Translations under genes and position numbers: made by a program
NCBI RefSeq assembly: GCF_022701175.1
Contig: NZ_CP078088.1
Coordinates: 1,178,001 to 1,242,000 of the forward strand
Source: Allobaculum sp. Allo2
Lineage (GTDB): Bacteria; Bacillota_I; Bacilli_A; Erysipelotrichales; Erysipelotrichaceae
Direction of reading: 5' to 3'
Length of the DNA: 64,000 nt
Shown: positions 46,503-57,771 of the stretch, piece by piece
Numbering within the stretch: position 1 is the stretch's first letter
Layout of the letters: every line of letters begins with the position of its first letter
Notes under the pieces: generated by a model
Database searches by the model: none
What the model was told of the DNA's origin: nothing
What the model saw: the letters and a program-made list of their open reading frames with translations, nothing else

Positions 46503-47489
46503 TACCCAATAAACCTCCTGTGTGAATCTTTCACATTACTTTGTTTGACCATTGCATATTGCATAGTCGTATCTATTCTTTCGTGCCCCAGCAGTCTTTG
46601 TAGCTGCTCAACCGGCATACCCTTGTCTATAGCTGCAGTAGCTAGAGTTCGTCGGAATTTATGGGGATGTACCTTTTGATTCCTAATGAGCTTCCAATCG
46701 ATTTGAGCCGACTTTCAACTCCATTTATTGTGATTCGAGAATGCGGTTGGCGCAGGCTTACAAATAATGCATCGCTTTCGTCTGTTCTCGACTCCAGATA
46801 ATCCTCGAGATGGATTTTTGTTCTAGCGTCAAAATAGACTTTCCGTTCTTTATTTCCTTTACCAAAGACAATACATTCACGGTTTTGAAAATCGATGTCG
46901 TCCTTATCGAGCTTTACCAATTCACCAACACGCATCCCTGTTGATGCCAGCATGTCAATCAAGGCTAGATCTCGGATGTTCTTGGTAGAATCACGCATTT
47001 TTCCAACTCTTCATCTGTATATACTTCTTTAACAATCTTATCAGTCTTGATTTTATGAATACGGCGTGCTGGGCTTTTCAATATGTGATCTTCTTCCTCC
47101 AGCCATGAGAAAAAGCTAGATATAATCCTTCGGATGTTATCAATAGTCACCTTGCTCGAACCATTATTACTCTGGTATTCCGACAGATATTTTCTAAGAT
47201 CATCCGTATCAATCGTAATAAGTGGTTTCTCAATTGCCTTGATCATCCCTTCTATAGTCTTCCGGTAATATGCTGTAGTTTTCTCTGAACATCCTTCAAT
47301 GCTCTTCGCATCCAGAAATTTTTGAAGTAAATCGCTATTGTCCAGAAAATCTGTCTCTTCCTGTTCTTTGATAGTTACCTCGAATTTGGAAACGACAGAC
47401 GTTATAACTGTCTTAACTGCATGTACCTTTCCAGGATCTACTAACCCCATAATCGCGTTTACAATGCTTGCTACTAATACGTTTTCCAT
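46502..47489 (-). CDS. Tyrosine recombinase embedded in the hsd operon
   Basis: About 330 residues; ATG 47489 follows AGGAGGCAAAATT. The SAM-like N-terminal domain includes LLQKFLDAKSIEGCSEKTTA and ISSFFSWLEEEDHILKSPAR. The catalytic domain has the first Arg in MLASTGMRVGELVKLDKDDI, Lys in FGKGNKERKVYF, HPHKFRRTLATAAIDKGMP (H-x-x-R) and LLGHERIDTTMQYA with the Tyr nucleophile. Breaks in A runs near 46985 and 46670 need one A each. Its TAA shares a base with the ATG of hsdS copy 2. It is XerC-like and resembles recombinases of phase-variable hsdS loci. Confidence 0.88.
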
Positions 47490-47541
47490 AATTTTGCCTC
47501 CTGAATAAGGCGATTATGTAGAGGATAAGTGATCTAGAAAA

Positions 47542-48196
47542 CAAGAATTTATTGGATCTCAATTTCTCCTGAGAGGAGTTGAGGTAATAGTTCATCTCTT
47601 GTTTTGCTCAGCGTTCTTGAAGTGATTCTGTTGACTATCAAATTCCGTTGGATTGGATTAAGTAGCTTATTAAGGCTTTCGAGTTCTTCGACAGGCGGAA
47701 TATAAACAGCAGCATTTTCAAGATCGGATCTTTTATATGTCCCATTGTAGTGGCTTTGGCCTTGGCGATAGATTGAAACTCTCGAAGGTGATACTTTAAC
47801 CAACAATAGATAAACCAAATTGGATAGTTCTTTGGAGTAACCTTATATAAGTGCTGATTAAGTCCTCCGCTTCCTCCTGTCCAAAAGTCTGCAAGCAGTG
47901 TTCCAGACCATGAAAACAAAAGGTCACCATCGTTAACAATTTGCCTTTTATCAATTGTTGCTGAGCATAGTTCGCTCGTCTCAGAAAAGCCCTTATTACT
48001 AAGCTCTTTTATTTTTATGACCTTTAAAGGGTGTTCTTCGTTTTCATGAGGACGGAATTTCTGCATCGGCAATCCATTTTGAAAAGTTGCAATATCTAAT
48101 AAACTTTTCTGTTTCCATGTCGTCATTGATGGATTTTTAAGGATTTTTGCTTGAAAACCGTGTCAATAAGATCCAGTAAATTCTTGTTTATTCGAG
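47542..48196. repeat. 655-bp direct repeat, copy 1 (3' half of first hsdS)
   Basis: This is the same sequence and orientation as 45352-46006. Divergence starts abruptly on both sides: at 47541/45351, and where TTCGAG is followed by C here but T in copy 2. A crossover between the copies would remove a 2190-bp circle holding the recombinase and the alternative TRD1. Confidence 0.93.
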
Positions 48197-48716
48197 CATT
48201 ACTCTCAATCTGATTGTCGATTGAACCCAGTATCTGTGCAATTTTCCGTTGGTAATCAACAGATGTGGGAATTTCCACCTCAATATTCTTCATCACATTC
48301 CCGGAAACCTCTTTGAAAGTGGTTCCGCTGCCTGCTGATTTAATTTTCTCTTTGTTAAAAACTAGGAGGTAATAGAGAAAAAGCGGATCGACCACACCGG
48401 TATCTGGAACTACACTCTTGAATCCCTGGTTTGTACAAATCGGATTTGATGCGATAGCTACATAACCAATTGGAGCACGTGAACTGAACAACACGGTACC
48501 TGCAGGTAACAATTCAGTAGAACAAGAATTCAATCCTTCTTCAGTAATACTTCGTTCTCCTTTGGATATATACCGTTCAGAATAATCAGCTAAATCCTTC
48601 GGAGTCAGCCAAGGAATAGAGCCGCCATAGAAAGCTTCATTTTTCGTAGAAGGCGTAGCCCCACCAACTACCCTTCCTAATTCTTGCAACTTGACCGTTT
48701 TCCAATTAGATTTCAT
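47549..48716 (-). CDS. hsdS: Type I specificity subunit, first copy
   Basis: About 390 residues. ATG 48716 overlaps the hsdM stop by 11 bases. TRD1: [60 protein letters not shown]. The central helix is QILGSIDNQIESNARINKNL. TRD2 is identical to that of copy 2. As written, a stop (CAATGA) lies between the halves at about 48125; one more A joins them, otherwise it would be a split S subunit coupled by ATGA. A second break lies near 47731. It forms M2S and R2M2S complexes and sets target sequence. Confidence 0.85.
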
Positions 48717-50221
48717 ACCCAATCTTCTCCAGCTGCTTTCGAATCTCTGCTTCAAGTTCATGTGATTGTTTAAACAAATCACCAAGTTCAGAAGTCAGTC
48801 GCTTCATCTTTTCGTCGAACGGCTCTCCATCCTCTTCGTCTTCTTCGATACCTACGTATCTACCTGGAGTCAGAATATAGTCCTGTTTTGCGATTTCTTC
48901 TGTATCTACTACCGCCCAGTGTCCTGGATTATTCTCAAGTTCGCCTTCTTCATACGATTGATACAGCTCACCGATCTTCTTAACATCCTCATCGGAGAAT
49001 TCGCGCAGTTTCCTAGAAACCATGGTACCCATATCTTTAGCGTCGATAAAAAGCGTCTTTCCTTTTTGCTTTTTGTTCATTGAAAGATACCAAAGTGAAA
49101 CAGGTATACCCGTTGAATAGAAGAGCTTTTCAGGCAAAGCTACAATACAATCAACCAAATCTGCCTCAATGATGTTTTTCCTGATTTCACCTTCTCCCTT
49201 GGTTTGGGTTGAAAGCGCACCGTTTGCTAAAACCATACCGATCTTTCCGTTTCGGTTCATATGAGAAATCATATGTTCCATCCAGGCAAAGTTTGCGTTT
49301 GATTCAGGAGGTGTTCCATATGCCCATCTCGGGTCATCTTCGAGCGACTTGTGCCACCAGCTTTTATCGTTGAAAGGAGGATTCGCCATCACAAAATCCA
49401 TCTTTTCATGAGGATGAAGATCTTCCAGGAAGGTGTCTGCATTGTGGGGACCGAGGTTTGCATCAATTCCTCTAATCGCCAGGTTCATCTGGGCGAGCTT
49501 CCAGGTAGTCGGATTCGATTCTTGTCCAAAGACTGAAATATCGTTTAATTGGCCGCCGTGGCTCTCAATAAATTTTGCAGACTGTACGAACATTCCGCCG
49601 CTGCCGCAGCATGGGTCATAAACCCTACCGTGATAGGGTTTTAATACTTCAACAAGGGTACGGACAACGGATGACGGTGTGTAGAATTCGCCTGCATTCT
49701 TGCCTTCCTGGGAAGCAAATTTCTGAAGACAGTACTCATAGGTTCTTCCGAGTATGTCTTTTTCGTTTCCATGTTCGTGCATTTTGATATTGGTGAACAA
49801 ATCGACAACTTCACCTAATCTTCGCTGGTCCATTTCAGGGCGAGCATAGTTTTTGGTAAAACGCCCTTCAGTTTTGGGTTCTCTTTCTCGATTTGTTCCA
49901 TTGCAGAGTCGATGGCTGTTCCAACAGAGTTTGTATGTGCGGAGTTCTTGATCACATCCCAACGAGCACCTTCTGGAACGAAAAAGATGTTTTCAGAAAT
50001 ATACTCGTCTTTATCGTCAGGATCAGCATATGGGTCTTCTAAGAGTTCAGCACGTTTTGCTTCGAAAGAATCAGAGATATACTTCAAAAGATCAAGCCGA
50101 GAATAACGTGTTTATATTCAGAAGCATCCATACTACCGCGCAGAACGTCGGCCGCACTCCACAGTTCAGCCTCAAATCCTACATCCGCTTTATTGGATGC
50201 TTTCTTCTTTGTATTTGCCAT
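48706..50221 (-). CDS. hsdM: Type I DNA methyltransferase M subunit
   Basis: About 506 residues. The N-terminal helical domain ([37 protein letters not shown]) is followed by the adenine-N6 methyltransferase: motif [20 protein letters not shown], motif [17 protein letters not shown], then [13 protein letters not shown]. The C-terminus [20 protein letters not shown] is the coil that contacts HsdS. Breaks near 50088 (T run) and 49855 (ACCAAAAACTATG) need one base each. It is the first gene of the operon, with its promoter probably in 50222-50448. Confidence 0.92.
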
Positions 50222-50448
50222 AAGTCTCCTTCTTTTGCCTCGTGAGCTATCTATTCTTTCATTATAACCATCCCTGGATTATAAAGGGCTTTCATCGAAA
50301 AAATCAGGCTATCAGTGGCTTCTTATATGGAAAGATCAGCCGCTATTTTAGCCTGATAAGCCTGATATAAAGATTGGTTTTCTTGTCCCTTTGATATTGG
50401 AAATGGTCCAATCTGTCTAGCGATACCATCCTGATAACTCTTTTTCTT

Positions 50449-51201
50449 ATGGGACGAAAATCCAAATTTTCTCCTGAAATCAAGCTGGAATGTGTTCAAC
50501 AATATATCTCCGGTGTGGGGTCTGCTGAACTCTGCAAACAGTACGGCATTCTTGACTCGAAAACGATCACCAAATGGGTTGGAATCTATAGGCGAGATGG
50601 TGCCGCCGGATTGATCACACCTAGCGTAAATAAAAGATATTCTTCTGAGCTGAAACAGAAAGTGATTGCGGAATATCGTTCAGGGCAAGCATCTTTGAGT
50701 CAGCTCTGTCTGAAATATCATATTTCTGCCGTCTCAGTAATCCGCCGCTGGCTGAAAGGCGATACGATTTCTCCATGTAAGGGAGGAACGAAAACGCCGA
50801 ATCGAAAGAAGAACTCTGCAAAATCATTCACCAAAGAGCAGAAAATCGAAGCGGTAAAGCAGTGTCTTGAAAACGATAAGAATTATCAGGAAACCGCTCA
50901 TCGTTTTGGCTGCACGTATACACAGATTTATAACTGGGTCCCAGCCAGCAGTAAGATAGTTCCTCCTGAAGCTTTCGCGTTATGGAACCAAAAAGGCTGT
51001 TCATGTATAGCTGGCGTTATTGTCGGCTTCGCCGGGACCAGCCTGCGCGGCTGGAGCGCGGTTCACTCCTCTCAAGAAGAGAGGGGCTCCTCCCGTCATA
51101 CCACTCGCGCTCAAAGATTTCACAGAACCCAGAACCTGCCAAGGGACGCTTCGCTCAAGCCCTTGCCAGAACCTGGAACCTGTGAGACCTCCTCACTGTG
51201 A
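50449..51201 (+). pseudogene. Truncated IS3-type transposase OrfA remnant
   Basis: Residues 1-164 carry two helix-turn-helix units of the IS3/IS150 OrfA type: KFSPEIKLECVQQYISGVGS, with SKTITKWVGIYRRDGAAGL, and QKVIAEYRSGQASLSQLCLK, then EQKIEAVKQCLENDKNYQET with FGCTYTQIYNW. After about 50940 the frame runs into unrelated GC-rich sequence up to 51201, and no OrfB follows. It is therefore a broken insertion sequence at the junction of the hsd operon and the host-like genes. Confidence 0.7.
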
Positions 51202-51529
51202 GCGATACGACAGAAGGAGGGCAATCCGCCCGCTCTAAACAACAAAAGCTTTTGGCATAATTCGTGCGAAATGCTTGAGCGAGTTTTATTCATTCCTGTG
51301 TCTGCTTGACGGGGGCAGAGCGCTTCAAAACTCGAAGCGGTTCTTGTTGCTGGATGGTTTTGAGGGCGTAAGCGAAATTAGTTTTGTGATACTTCACCCC
51401 GATAATTGCTTCAAAATCTCATGCAGTATTCTGAATATATCCAGAACGACATATCATACAGAAAAGAGGAGTCCTGCAGGAAATCCCTTTAAAAAAGGAA
51501 AAACAAAAGGGGGAAAGGAGCAATTTCAA
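50941..51529. other. GC-rich non-coding junction
   Basis: There is no convincing gene. The first 260 bases are GC-rich with small inverted pairs (CTCTCAAGAAGAGAG; CCTGCGCGGCTGG region) and include CCAGAACCTGCC and CCAGAACCTGG. The later part becomes A/T-rich and leads to the lipoprotein SD (GGAAAGGAG). It looks like the insertion point that cut the transposase; its origin is unknown. Confidence 0.45.
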
Positions 51530-52356
51530 ATGAAAAAGGTTTTGTCGCTGCATTCGCATCCACACTGCTGCTTCTTAGCGGATGCGGCAGTTCATCCAAA
51601 CCAACCGTTGCGCTCGCCGATCCGTCCAGTCAGACATCGGTACTCCTGGAAACGTACGAACCGCAAAACGATACGAATGTCAGGCCGGCGACAGATCCGT
51701 CCAGTCATCCGCAGTCCGATACCAGCAAATTGAAGACCCGCAATCCAGTTTCGGAAAAATCCGATCCAGCCGCACAAAAGGCGGATTCCTCCGAATCTTC
51801 AAATCGGCCCGGAAACACTGGATCGTCTTCCCAAACGGAACCTTCCAAACCCGTTTCAGACTCTGCTCCGATTGCGGAACAGAACGATTCCACGCTCGAC
51901 GCAATTGAGGACGATCCCTCAGCTTACTTTGAAACGTCCGAAGAGCAGGAAGACAGTGAATCTGTCTCTTATGTTCAGTCTGCCTGTTATGCAGATTACT
52001 ACTATGTCGGCCTTATCGTGGAAGTGGAAGCGCCTGCCGAAAATCAACCGGTTTCGGCCATGACGATGTATTTCTTCCTTAATACGCAGGAAACGCTCGG
52101 AATGAGCGGACAGATGGCCTGTGTACTGGCACGCGCCGCAATTATGGCCGAAATCAGCGATGAACTGGGCAGTGTTTTTCCGTATGGAGACTGCGATACC
52201 GAAATGGTTGCGGATGAAGATTACGTCATCGTTCAGGTCCGTGTAAACGATCTGGGCGCCTATATTGAAGGCTCCACAAAACAGCCGTACGATCCGCAGG
52301 ATCTGATTTTTACTAATGCCGTTCATGATCTTGAGCAGATCTTCTATTGTGAATAG
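51530..52356 (+). CDS. Secreted lipoprotein, unknown function
   Basis: About 276 residues. With one more A in ATGAAAAAGG (near 51533) it begins MKKGFVAAFASTLLLLSGCG, a clear lipobox (LLSGC). A Ser/Pro/Asp-rich spacer of about 110 residues follows, then a compact domain: YADYYYVGLIVEVEAPAENQ, ARAAIMAEISDELGSVF and EDYVIVQVRVNDLGAYIEG. It would be anchored outside the membrane. I do not recognise the domain; the spacer suggests wall-spanning display. Confidence 0.7.
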
Positions 52357-52922
52357 ACAAATCGGGTGGTTTTGTCGGATGTTCGTTTCCTTTCTCCCTT
52401 TTCCAGAAAGGCAACCCCAGAAGAAATGCTTTGCCTCTGTCGTCTGCCTTCATGACGACAGTTTTTTCATTCGTGCCCATTGTCCTGCCTCTGGAGTACA
52501 GAGCCTTATCACAGCAGGATTTTCTATAGAAAAGAACAAATAAGTCGACGACTGTGCAAATGAAATTATATAACCGAATAAAATGTACGAATAAATAAAA
52601 ATTCATGATGAAATAAAATAAGATAGGATAATGGCAGGCGTTAAGACAAATGCCGCCAAAGCCCATTTTGTAAAGAACTCATTTCGAACGGAAGCGCAGT
52701 TCGCCATTATCAGGAAGGGGCTGGAGCAGGATAAGACGATTCTGGGCAGATCAAAAGGAGGACGCCAAAGCAGGGATGTACGATGAATACGCTAAATTGT
52801 GAATAATTCCTCCATATTTCCCTTTGGAAAATCGTTCCCTCTGACTTTCCGATACGAAAGAGGGCAGAGATCGGACAGGACGGAAATGCACAAACGGAAC
52901 AGGAAACAGAAGGAGTGAGCGT
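52357..52922. other. Intergenic region with one small ORF
   Basis: Mostly no gene. A 51-residue frame at 52631-52786 (MAGVKTNAAKAHFVKNSFRT, then FAIIRKGLEQDKTILG) has no good ribosome binding site and could be a remnant. Around 52440-52470 CTGTCGTCTG and CATGACGACAG form a modest inverted pair followed by TTTTTT, a possible terminator of the lipoprotein gene. Confidence 0.4.
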
Positions 52923-54544
52923 ATGAATACGGCCAAAGCTTTGAAAGCAAAAATCCTCGCTATAAACGGAAGAGGCTATCCGGCGTATCGGGATTTGAAA
53001 GGAAAGTGGGACTTTGGAAGCTATGTGCTTTCCATCGACCATGTGCAGTCCGACCCGTTTGCTTCCCCATCGGACATTTCGATTCACATCGAAAATCCAG
53101 GCTTTCCTTCGCATCTTTACGAAAACCGTACCTGTCGGATTGCTTTGCAGGATGCACTGCTGCGGCTGTTTGGCCGGAAGCTGAAACAGGCGGATGTGCG
53201 CCGCTCCGGTTCTGGAAAATCAGGCGCACTGACGTGCAGTTCGGTCTGTCCGGAAGTGCTTGAACGTTCTGCAGTACAGATCGATCCGAAAAACGGTTCG
53301 CTGATTTTCCGGCTCAACGCAGGCTTTCCTGCCAAAGGCCGTTCGATTCTGGCCAAGGGGCTGGTGATGCTTTTATTTGATACTTTGCCGCCTTTAGTGG
53401 AATCGTCCTTGATTTACGCCAATCTGACGGCAGCGGAAAAAGAGCATCTGCAGCGGGTGTATGAGCTGTCTGTGGATCAGCAGGCGATTCGTAAACAGCT
53501 TCAGGACAGACATCTCGTGTCCTTTGTGGCCAACGGCGCGATTTTGCCGCGTAAGAGCGGGGCAAGCGCTTTGCCGATGGAGGACGCGATTCGGTTTGTG
53601 AGCGCGCCGGAAAAAGAAATTGAACTCGATCTGCCTTATGCCGGAAAAATCAAAGGCATGGGCATTGACGAGGGCGTAACGCTCATTGTCGGCGGCGGCT
53701 ACCATGGAAAATCGACGCTGCTGCAGGCGCTGGAAATGGGTGTTTACGATCATATTGAAGGCGATGGCCGTGAGTATGTCATTACCCGCAATGACGCGAT
53801 GAAAGTGCGCGCCGAAGACGGCCGCTGCGTTCATCATGAAAACATTTCTTCCTTTATTCAGAGTCTGCCCGGCGGTAAATCCACGGAAGATTTCGTCAGT
53901 GAAGACGCATCCGGATCGACGAGTCAGGGGGCTAATGTAGCGGAAGCGCTCGAATCCGGAAGCCAGGCGCTTCTGATCGATGAAGATACATCCGCAACCA
54001 ACTTCATGATTCGCGATGAGCTGATGAGCGAAGTCGTTTCCCAAAAGAAGAGCCGATTATTCCGTACATTGCCCGCATTCGTGAACTTGCCGATCAGGGC
54101 GTATCCACCGTGCTCGTTGCGGGAAGCAGCGGTCTGTTTTTTGATAAGGCAGATACGATTATCCAGATGAAAGAATACAAGCCGTACGACATTACAAAAC
54201 TGGCCAGGGAAAAAGCGGCTGCCTTTGCCAAACCGCAGACCAGCGACTATCCGCCGATTGTCACTCCAAACAAACGGATTCTGAAAAAGAACGACGCGCT
54301 CTGTCAGGATAAGGTCAAGGTCAAAACATCCGCGCTCGATTCGCTTTCGATTGCCAGAGAGCCGATCGATCTGCGCGCCCTCGAACAGCTTGCCGATTCC
54401 CAGCAGTCGGCGGCGATCGGAAAAATGATCGTCTATGCGCAGCGCAATCTGGTCGATAATCAGAAAACGATCGACGAGATCGCTGAGGAGCTTGAAAATC
54501 TTGCGGATGAAAACGGCATGAGCTTTTTGGAAAGGGCAATTTAG
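52923..54544 (+). CDS. ABC-class ATPase (PF09818 type)
   Basis: About 541 residues after GAAGGAGTGAGCGT. N-terminal: LKAKILAINGRGYPAYRDLK. The nucleotide site is GVTLIVGGGYHGKSTLLQAL (Walker A GGGYHGKST), the signature-like SGSTSQGANVAEALESGSQA, and Walker B LLIDEDTSATNFMIRD. The C-terminus is ALEQLADSQQSAAIGKMIVY. The frame breaks in AAAAGAAGAG near 54050; one more A gives SQKKEPIIPYIARIRELADQ. The family is soluble, widespread in Bacillota and poorly characterised. Confidence 0.87.
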
Positions 54545-55000
54545 CCCGTCCAAGAAAGCAGGAACTGTGCGGCGTGATCAATCGCCAGCGTTCCAACGGC
54601 TTCCGTTTTCAGAAATGAATTTGAATTTGCGGATGATCTATACAAAATGGATTGTCTGCATCCTGTCGGATTCATCAGAAAACCACACGGATAAAACGAT
54701 TTATCAAACTGCATAAAGCAGGTTTTACAGACGGATTTTCCCTCTGCAGATCCTGCTTTTTTCATTTTCAGCGATAGGCATCGAAGAAAAGGGGAGCGGA
54801 TAAAATGCAGAAAGGCATAGTCAAATTCTGTCTGCACGATCGTTTGACACTGTCTTGAATTATTTAAATAGATAACGGGAGTAAAATAAAACAAATTGTT
54901 TGGAATTATTATACAAATTAGGAAATAGACATTTCACAGTTACCAATTAATGCAATAGTTTGCATATATCATTAGCGTTATCATAGATATGAAGGAAAGA
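54545..55000. other. Intergenic region upstream of the GH3 gene
   Basis: I see no gene in this stretch of about 450 bases. The distal part (54850-54990) is A/T-rich. TTTGCATATATC and TAGATAT near 54957-54990 could be a sigma-A promoter for the GH3 gene; the match to consensus is moderate. Confidence 0.35.
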
Positions 55001-55014
55001 AGTAAACGGTTACA
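55001..55014 (+). promoter_or_regulatory. cre-like operator upstream of GH3
   Basis: AGTAAACGGTTACA agrees with the CcpA/LacI-family consensus TGWAANCGNTNWCA at 13 of 14 positions and is nearly palindromic. It lies 41 bases before the GH3 start and downstream of the candidate promoter, a position for carbon-catabolite repression. Confidence 0.55.
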
Positions 55015-55054
55015 AGAGTTGGCCTTTTAACTGCGTACTTCTTTTACTCAAATT

Positions 55055-57482
55055 ATGAAAAGGATGGAAGATATGATTCGAAACTCATTCCGTAGAGCGC
55101 TGAAGCGCACGGCAGCGGCGGCTGTCAGCTGTGCAGCAGCCTGCTCGATGATGTTCGCATCCGGAACGCCGATCATGGCCGCTGAAGACAGCGACGTAGC
55201 GATCGAAGCGCGCGTAAACGACATCATCTCCAAAATGACGACCCGTCAGAAAATCGAACAGATGATCATGCCGGATTTCCGTAAGTGGGGAACCAGTGAC
55301 GACACCGCAACGGATTTCACCGAAATGAACGATGAGGTTAAACAGATTATCGCGGACTACGACTTTGGTGCCATTATTCTGTTTGCCAACAACGTTAAGG
55401 AAACCGAGCAGTCCTACAACCTCGCGATGGATATGCAGAAAGCAGCCATCAGCGACGGCGGACTTCCGCTTCTGATTTCCGTTGATCAGGAAGGCGGCTC
55501 TGTTTCCCGTCTGGGCACCGGTACAGCTCTGCCAGGCAACATGGCTGTCGGCGCTACCTTCAATACCGATGATGCAAAGAAAATCGGCGAAATCATCGGT
55601 TCTGAACTTTCCGTACTCGGTATCAACACCGACCTCGCACCGGTAGTCGATGTCAACAACAACCCGAACAACCCGGTTATCGGTCTTCGTTCTTTTGGCG
55701 ATGATCCGGAACAGGTTGGTCTTATGGCTTCTGCCGAAATTGCTGGCCTTTCTGAATACAACGTAATCGGCTGTGCCAAACACTTCCCAGGTCATGGCGA
55801 TGTGGCGACAGACTCCCACTATGGCCTGCCGATCGTAGACAAGACGGTCGAGGAAATCAAAAACAACGAGCTGAAACCGTATACAGTAGCGATCAACGAA
55901 GGCATCGAAATGATCATGACCGCACATATCCTGTATCCGGCTCTCGACAATACAACGCTTCACTCGGATCTGACAAACCAGGAAGAACAGCTCCCGGCGA
56001 CTCTGTCCAAGAAAATTATCACTGACCTGCTCAAAGGCGAAATGGGCTTTGAAGGCGTAGTCAGCACCGACGCCATGAACATGGAAGGTGTTGCCAAAGT
56101 CTGGTCCCAGCCGCAGCGTGTTGCTGTAGCCATGGAAGCCGGCGCCGACCTGATCTGCATGCCAACCGTTCTGTACTGCAAGGACGACCTGAAAGATCTC
56201 GACGCGGTCATCAACTACTGCGAACAGGAAGTTGCCAACGGCAAGCTTACTCAGGAACGTCTGAATGACGCCTGCACCCGTATCCTGACCCTGAAAGCCC
56301 GCAAAGGCATTCTGGACTGGAACGAAAATGACTATTCCATCGATGAAGCCAAAGAAGTTGTCGGCTGCGCCGAAAACAAACAGGCTGAACGTGAAATCGC
56401 TGCCCGCGGCGTTACCGTTACCCGCAACGAAGACAACGTTCTGCCAATGGAAGTTACTAAGGACACAACCGTTCTCGTAGCTACTCCTTATTCCAACGAA
56501 CCTGGCCTGATCTCCCTCGCCTGGAACCGCGGCAAAGATGCCGATACCGTAGAAAACGGTGCGAAACTGGATTATTTCGTATACACAGGCCAGGCTGAAC
56601 TGACCGACGAACAAAAAGCAAAATTGATGCGGCCGATTATGTAATGGCCGTTACCGAAGTTTCCAGCGCAGCCCGCATGGGCGGCAGGCACTGGTCGAGC
56701 AAAATACCAAATGAAATCGTGAAATACGCGAGGGAAAAAGGCAAAAGGCTATCATCATGTCTGCGGACAAACCATATGATACCCAGTGGTATCCAGATGC
56801 TCAGGCAGTCATGGCCGTTTACGGCAACAAGGGTACCGGAGTTGACCCGACCGAAGCCATCATCGGCGGCGCAACCGGTGCTAACGAAGCCTATGGACCA
56901 AACATCCTGGCCGGTATGGAAGTTGCACTTGGGACCTTTGGTGCCAGCGGACAGCTCCCAGTCAACGTTTACAAGTATGATGATGCAACTGGCATGTATT
57001 CCACAACCGATGTCGTTTATCCGCGCGGTTCCGGTCTGACTTACCAGTCCAAATCCGATGCCAACCGGATGGAAATGTACCGTCTTTACAACCCGAATTC
57101 CGGCGAACACTTCTACACCAGCAGCTCCAGAGAACGCGACTACCTTGCGAAAGTCGGCTGGAAGAGTGAAGGAGTCGGCTGGATCGCTCCGAAGAAATCC
57201 AATACTCCGGTTTACCGCGTATACAACCCGAATGCCGGCGATCACCTCTACACACTGAGTGAACGCGAGAAAAACTACCTGGTTGACCAGGGATGGAAAG
57301 ACGAAGGCATCGGCTGGTATTCCGATGACAACAAGGCCGTAGAAGTATGGCGTGAATACAACCCGAACGCCAAGAGTGCAAACCACAACTTCACAACCAA
57401 CTTCAAGGAACATACATACCTGATTGAACTTGGCTGGAGAGGTGAAGGCATCGCCTGGTACGGTCTCGAAAACTTCGAGTAG
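55055..57482 (+). CDS. Secreted GH3 beta-N-acetylhexosaminidase with C-terminal repeats
   Basis: About 810 residues. An N-terminal signal (basic RRALKRTAAAAVSCAAACSM, cleavage near IMAAED) leads to the GH3 domain with LLISVDQEGGSVSRLGTGTA, the NagZ-type loop CAKHFPGHGDVATDSHYGLP and catalytic Asp in VSTDAMNMEGV. A GH3 C-domain follows to about 640. Three repeats of YRxYNPNxGxHxYTxxxxE end the protein (57060-57480). Breaks near 56628 and 56745 need one A each. It should release N-acetylglucosamine from wall or glycan substrates outside the cell. Confidence 0.9.
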
Positions 57483-57549
57483 TCAATCCCGACTCTGAAG
57501 GAAAATGCTTTAGCCGATAGAGCAGACCCATACATCAAAACAAAATAAA

Positions 57550-57597
57550 ACGGCAGAGTTTGGACGCATCCGCCGTGCGTTCGAACTCTGCTTTTTC
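57550..57597 (+). terminator. Terminator after the GH3 gene
   Basis: GCAGAGTT and GACGCA pair with TGCGTTC and AACTCTGC around TCCGCCG, followed by TTTTTC. Confidence 0.8.
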
Positions 57598-57771
57598 ATG
57601 GAATTTCAAGCGGCCGCTTTTCGCTTTTCAAACGCCCTGCTAAGGTAGAAATCAAACTTCGCTTTGCTCCGCTGACCAGAAATGCTTCGACATCTTTTTC
57701 GTTCCAGAAACAGCTCGAAGCCAACGGGTCGAAACGGCGGCGAAGAACGCACTTGAGAAAGGAGAAAGACA

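Noticed and set aside
45352-48196. Invertible hsdS switch with inverted repeats
   Set aside because: The two copies run in the same direction; I found no long inverted copy in the locus.
55085-56614. A 509-residue minus-strand open frame across GH3
   Set aside because: The + strand has signal peptide and GH3 catalytic motifs; the reverse frame shows no family features.
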